A stretch of DNA of 64,000 nucleotides from Bacteroidales bacterium (GTDB lineage Bacteria; Bacteroidota; Bacteroidia; Bacteroidales; WCHB1-69): positions 1 to 64,000 of the forward strand of contig JAGCGA010000004.1 in the NCBI GenBank assembly GCA_017649855.1, written 5' to 3'. The position numbers were made by a program, and so were the translations under genes. Shown one piece after another: positions 61,285 through 64,000 of this stretch. A model generated the notes under the pieces. The model saw nothing but the letters and a program-made list of their open reading frames with translations. It was not told the DNA's origin and searched no databases. Within the stretch, counting starts at the first letter, position 1, and each line of letters begins with the position of its first letter.

Positions 61285-61617
61285 CTACTCCTCGTCGGTG
61301 GTATCCTTGAAATAGACCTGTCCGTTCTCGAACTCGTACATGGCGAGTTGCGTGGGCTTCGGCATCTGCTCGTAGAAGCGGGACAGTTCTATCTGCTCAC
61401 GGTTCTCGAACACCTCCTCCAAAGAGTCGCTCTTGGTGGCATATTGATGAGAACTCTCCTGAAACTCCTGCTTCAGATCCGTGGCGATCTGGTCGGCGCG
61501 CTTGGACATGATGACAATGCTCTTGTAGAAGTTGTTCGTGTCCTTGTCAAAGTTTCTCAGATCTTTGGTCTTGGCGAAACAGTCAATGTTTTTCTTCTTG
61601 TAATCAATAGCTTTCAT
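61285..61617 (-). CDS. rpoZ: RNA polymerase omega subunit (Rpb6-like)
   Basis: A 110-residue small protein matching the Bacteroidota omega/Rpb6 type: NFYKSIVIMSKRADQIATDLKQEF carries the usual SKRA core, followed by an acidic C-terminal part ending DTTDEE. It helps assemble RNA polymerase. It lies between bamD (8 bases) and coaBC (3 bases), a common arrangement in this phylum. Confidence 0.85.
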   Translation of the reverse strand: MKAIDYKKKNIDCFAKTKDLRNFDKDTNNFYKSIVIMSKRADQIATDLKQEFQESSHQYATKSDSLEEVFENREQIELSRFYEQMPKPTQLAMYEFENGQVYFKDTTDEE

Positions 61618-61625
61618 AAAATATA

Positions 61626-62537
61626 TTAATTAGATTTAGATTGTATTTTTTCCAGAATCTTGGTCACATCGGAGGCAATCTTGGAGACCTCCTTCATATA
61701 ATTTGAGTTGGGATATTCAAGTTCCATCTTGCGGCAAGCCTCCAGACAGGCTTTGTAGCGCTCCTCCTGCTTGGCGGAGACGCTCTTGCGGGCGTATTCG
61801 AGGTTGTTCAACACGAGGTAGTAGATGGCTTCCGGCATGAGGGGCGAGTAGGAATACTCCACGAAGAAGTTCTTGGCCGCAATCTGGCAGGCCTCGAAAT
61901 GGTCGGTGTTGTAATAGAGCTTGAGGGCCTCCAGGTCCTTGCGGGCCAGCTTCAACCGCAGCTCATCCAGCATCCGGTTGCAGTCTTCAATATGCTGATT
62001 CTCGGGATAGGCCTGCACAAAGGCCTTGATCTGCTCGATCGCATACTCGGTATTGGACTGGTCCAGGTAGTAGTCGGGTGAGGACTCGTAGATGGCGGAG
62101 ATGCAATAGAAGAAGGCTTCGGGGGTCCGCTCGCTATTGGGATAGCGGCGCACGTAGTCGCGGAAGTGGAAAGCCGCCATGGTATAGTCCTTGTTCATGT
62201 AATAGGAATGGGCGAAGAGAAAGAGGATGGTGTCGGCGCGGGGCGTGCCCAGCGAGATGGGGTACAGCTCCTCGAAGAGGCTGGCGGCAGAGAGATACTG
62301 CTGCTTCTGATAGAAACGCATCGCCTTGGCATAGTTCTGCTCGAAGGTCTCAAAGGTGACCTTCTTGGTCAGCTTGTCTTGTGCCCGGTAATCGCGCTTG
62401 ACCTTGCGCAGGGAGTCACGTTTGCCCCATTCCTGCTCATAATCCGGTCGTTCCAGGGCCGGACGCTCCGCGGAATAAGCATACGAAACCGTAGCTATCA
62501 GCATGAATATCAATATCTTAATACTATTCTTCACCAT
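61626..62537 (-). CDS. bamD: Outer-membrane assembly factor BamD (YfiO), no lipobox
   Basis: A 303-residue exported TPR protein of the BAM complex that inserts outer-membrane proteins. TPR-like repeats run from about 60 to 290: FEQNYAKAMRFYQKQQYLSAASLFEELYP, FLFAHSYYMNKDYTMAAFHFRDYVRRYPNS and later units. The start at 62537 was set by the promoter at 62554. The signal (IKILIFMLIATVSYAYSAE) lacks the lipobox Cys expected for BamD, so it may be a soluble or differently anchored form. First gene of a six-gene operon. Confidence 0.85.
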   Translation of the reverse strand: MVKNSIKILIFMLIATVSYAYSAERPALERPDYEQEWGKRDSLRKVKRDYRAQDKLTKKVTFETFEQNYAKAMRFYQKQQYLSAASLFEELYPISLGTPRADTILFLFAHSYYMNKDYTMAAFHFRDYVRRYPNSERTPEAFFYCISAIYESSPDYYLDQSNTEYAIEQIKAFVQAYPENQHIEDCNRMLDELRLKLARKDLEALKLYYNTDHFEACQIAAKNFFVEYSYSPLMPEAIYYLVLNNLEYARKSVSAKQEERYKACLEACRKMELEYPNSNYMKEVSKIASDVTKILEKIQSKSN

Positions 62538-62553
62538 ACTACATACAAATGGG

Positions 62554-62561
62554 CAAAGATA
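62554..62561 (-). promoter_or_regulatory. -7 promoter box for the bamD operon
   Basis: The minus strand reads TATCTTTG followed by CCC, 17 bases before the bamD ATG. It decides between two possible bamD starts. Confidence 0.65.
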
Positions 62562-62572
62562 CAAAAAATTCG

Positions 62573-64000
62573 CTAACAGCGACAGAGATTCTTAAAATCG
62601 CAATATTTGCACGATCTGTCATTTTTCTTGGGCGTGAAATCGGTGTCGGGGTCGAGGATCTCGCCGATCAGCTCGTTGAAGGCGGGCTCAAATTCCTGTA
62701 GCAAGAGCTCGTCGAAGTAGTCTTGTCCGTCGCAGCTCATCTTGAAGAGGGCACCGCGGCTGCGCTTGCCGGTCATGCACTCCTTGGTGCTGATGATGCC
62801 GCAGATGGGGTTGGAGACTCCCCTAGCCCGTTCGGAGGAGATGGGCCCGGCGGCGGTACGGTAGCAGAGCTCGGCATAGATGAACAGCTGCAACAGCTTG
62901 TCATATTGCGGGTCCGTGAACACCTTCGCGATTTTGTCGCGGGCAATCTTCAGCTTATCCTCATCCACCGAACCGGTCTTGTAATCCAGGATCATCAGAT
63001 GGTTGTCTTTCTTCTGCAGGCGGTCGATGAAGCCCTTCAGTTGGACAGTCCCCTGCTCCTCACCGTAGGTGTAAGGATAGGTGCACTCCACCTCCTGTTC
63101 CAGCGAGAGGATCGTCACGGTTCCATCCTCAAACTCCTCTGCCGCACGCAAGGCATACGCTTTCACATGCTGACAGACCATCTCTTTGAGCAACAGATAG
63201 CGGCCCTCGTCCAGATCCTCCTTGTCAGCGCCGGTCTCGCGCATGATGACCGGCACAATCCATTGTTCATCCAACGTGTTGGCATCCCATTGCTTCAGGA
63301 AGGCATAGGGCGAGGCCGACTGCATCGCGGCGGTGAAGAGATCCTGCAAGACGGCGTGGACGATCGTCCCCAACCAGTTGCTCCTCAGCACATCATCCTT
63401 ATCCTCCTCCGCGCGGAGACGGCACAAGTCCTTGAGATAGAACTGCAACGGACAGCGGACATAGTCTTGAAGACTGGAGGTGGAGAACTTGAACTCCCGC
63501 AACTGCGCCAGGATCTCGTCATTCTTGTGGACCGCGAACTGATGGGGTGTGCTTCGCAGCTGGAAGTTGACCGATTGTTTGCTGAGCGTGATGTTGGACA
63601 GGCCCCGCTGGGCCACTTCGAACTCCAGTTGGGAGATGAAGCGACTCGGCTCCGAGACCGAGTTCCGGGAGATGTTGTCATAGAGCAGCGTGACATTCCG
63701 AGCCCGCTGCAGGAGGCGGAAAAAGTGATAGGCAGAGATCTTGTCCTTATAGATATAGTTGGGCATGTCGGCATCGGAGTATTGGTAGTTGAAGGGCAGT
63801 AGCGAGTTATATTGCACAGGACGGGGGAGCACGCCGTCGTTGACGCCCAGCATGATGACATGGTCGAAGTCGAGGGCGCGGGTCTCCAGCAGTCCCATCA
63901 CCTGAAGACCTTGCAGGGCATCGCCTTCCAGGGGGAGCGAGAGCGCCTCCAGGCTCCGGAGGATGAGGGTGCGCTGTATGGCGAAGGGCACCTCCTCTTC
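62573..64000 (-). CDS. AddB-like PD-(D/E)XK nuclease, C-terminal part (cut by window end)
   Basis: At least 475 residues in an open frame that runs off the window; the N-terminus is missing. A GTG at 63991 is probably an internal Val. The region ALDFDHVIMLGVNDGVLPR resembles the last helicase motif of the AddB/RecB family. The nuclease domain has His in HAVLQDLF and the core GFIDRLQKK ... ILDYKTGS. Cys residues in VRCPLQFYL and the closing CKYCDFKNLCRC fit the AddB-type 4Fe-4S cluster. It probably serves in double-strand break resection, possibly with an AddA partner outside the window. Confidence 0.85.
   Translation of the reverse strand, partial: EEEVPFAIQRTLILRSLEALSLPLEGDALQGLQVMGLLETRALDFDHVIMLGVNDGVLPRPVQYNSLLPFNYQYSDADMPNYIYKDKISAYHFFRLLQRARNVTLLYDNISRNSVSEPSRFISQLEFEVAQRGLSNITLSKQSVNFQLRSTPHQFAVHKNDEILAQLREFKFSTSSLQDYVRCPLQFYLKDLCRLRAEEDKDDVLRSNWLGTIVHAVLQDLFTAAMQSASPYAFLKQWDANTLDEQWIVPVIMRETGADKEDLDEGRYLLLKEMVCQHVKAYALRAAEEFEDGTVTILSLEQEVECTYPYTYGEEQGTVQLKGFIDRLQKKDNHLMILDYKTGSVDEDKLKIARDKIAKVFTDPQYDKLLQLFIYAELCYRTAAGPISSERARGVSNPICGIISTKECMTGKRSRGALFKMSCDGQDYFDELLLQEFEPAFNELIGEILDPDTDFTPKKNDRSCKYCDFKNLCRC

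Noticed and set aside
60259..61629. 456-codon plus-strand frame over coaBC and rpoZ
   Set aside because: Same reason: the minus strand carries complete CoaBC and omega motifs.
63991..63991. GTG as the start of the AddB-like gene
   Set aside because: The frame stays open to the window end and the family is much longer at its N-terminus, so this is probably an internal Val codon.

Overview
The window looks like a chromosomal segment of a member of the Bacteroidota, most likely an anaerobic Bacteroidales species. Evidence: genes are preceded by the Bacteroidota -7 promoter box TAnnTTTG. Several type IX secretion system (T9SS) genes are present: porX, porT and a DUF4835 gene (porD). Two exported proteins end in a T9SS type A sorting domain. 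Families typical of the phylum occur throughout (GWxTD, DUF6029, Omp28, GxxExxY, FISUMP, Rpb6-like omega). Coding DNA is GC-rich and intergenic DNA is AT-rich. No species name can be given from sequence alone. Apart from a few intergenic repeats and one small AT-rich gene, the content is core genome; there is no insertion sequence, prophage, CRISPR array or rRNA operon.

Layout. 0-2.9 kb (+): an exported esterase and a YfcC-type carrier. 3.0-6.2 kb (-): murD, a thioredoxin-like lipoprotein and a TPR protein, then a tRNA-Thr/Tyr/Gly cluster. 6.4-8.7 kb (+): acpP-fabF-rnc. 8.8-10.5 kb: a T9SS-secreted thioredoxin-fold protein, followed by a long imperfect palindrome and a tRNA-Val with an odd anticodon loop. 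11.0-15.8 kb (+): small cationic lipoprotein, M23/LysM peptidase, FG-GAP/T9SS cargo and a double acyltransferase. 15.8-21.7 kb (+): heptose-7-P kinase, PorT, glycyl-tRNA synthetase, GWxTD protein and a porin. 21.8-25.7 kb (+): topoisomerase IV subunit A overlapping a di-haem cytochrome peroxidase. 25.7-31.4 kb (+): sua5-coaD followed by two thioredoxin-fold exported proteins, DUF6029 and Omp28. 31.4-33.7 kb (+): hydroxyacid dehydrogenase and AtoE carrier. 33.7-34.5 kb: four hairpin repeats around an AT-rich GxxExxY gene. 34.5-36.9 kb (+): lpd and an outer-membrane protein. 36.9-41.4 kb (-): porX, an esterase and an iron alcohol dehydrogenase. 41.5-44.0 kb (+): two exported unknowns and an S41 peptidase. 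44.0-48.7 kb (-): TonB_C protein, initiator tRNA, exported lipoprotein/beta-barrel pair and rpsA. 48.9-49.4 kb: a noncoding element with inverted-repeat ends. 49.5-56.3 kb (-): a 2273-residue InlB-repeat/Ig-like/FISUMP surface protein. 56.8-62.5 kb (-): bamD-rpoZ-coaBC-porD-recN-beta-barrel operon. 62.6-64 kb (-): C-terminal part of an AddB-like nuclease, cut by the window edge.

Together the genes cover cell-envelope construction (MurD, fatty-acid synthesis, heptose synthesis, BamD, porins), T9SS export and its PorX regulator, periplasmic thiol chemistry, and core information processing (RNase III, GlyRS, S1, topoisomerase IV, RecN, Sua5). The least explained material is intergenic: two long imperfect palindromes that share a short core motif (10.5-10.8 and 48.9-49.4 kb) and a four-copy hairpin family around the GxxExxY gene.
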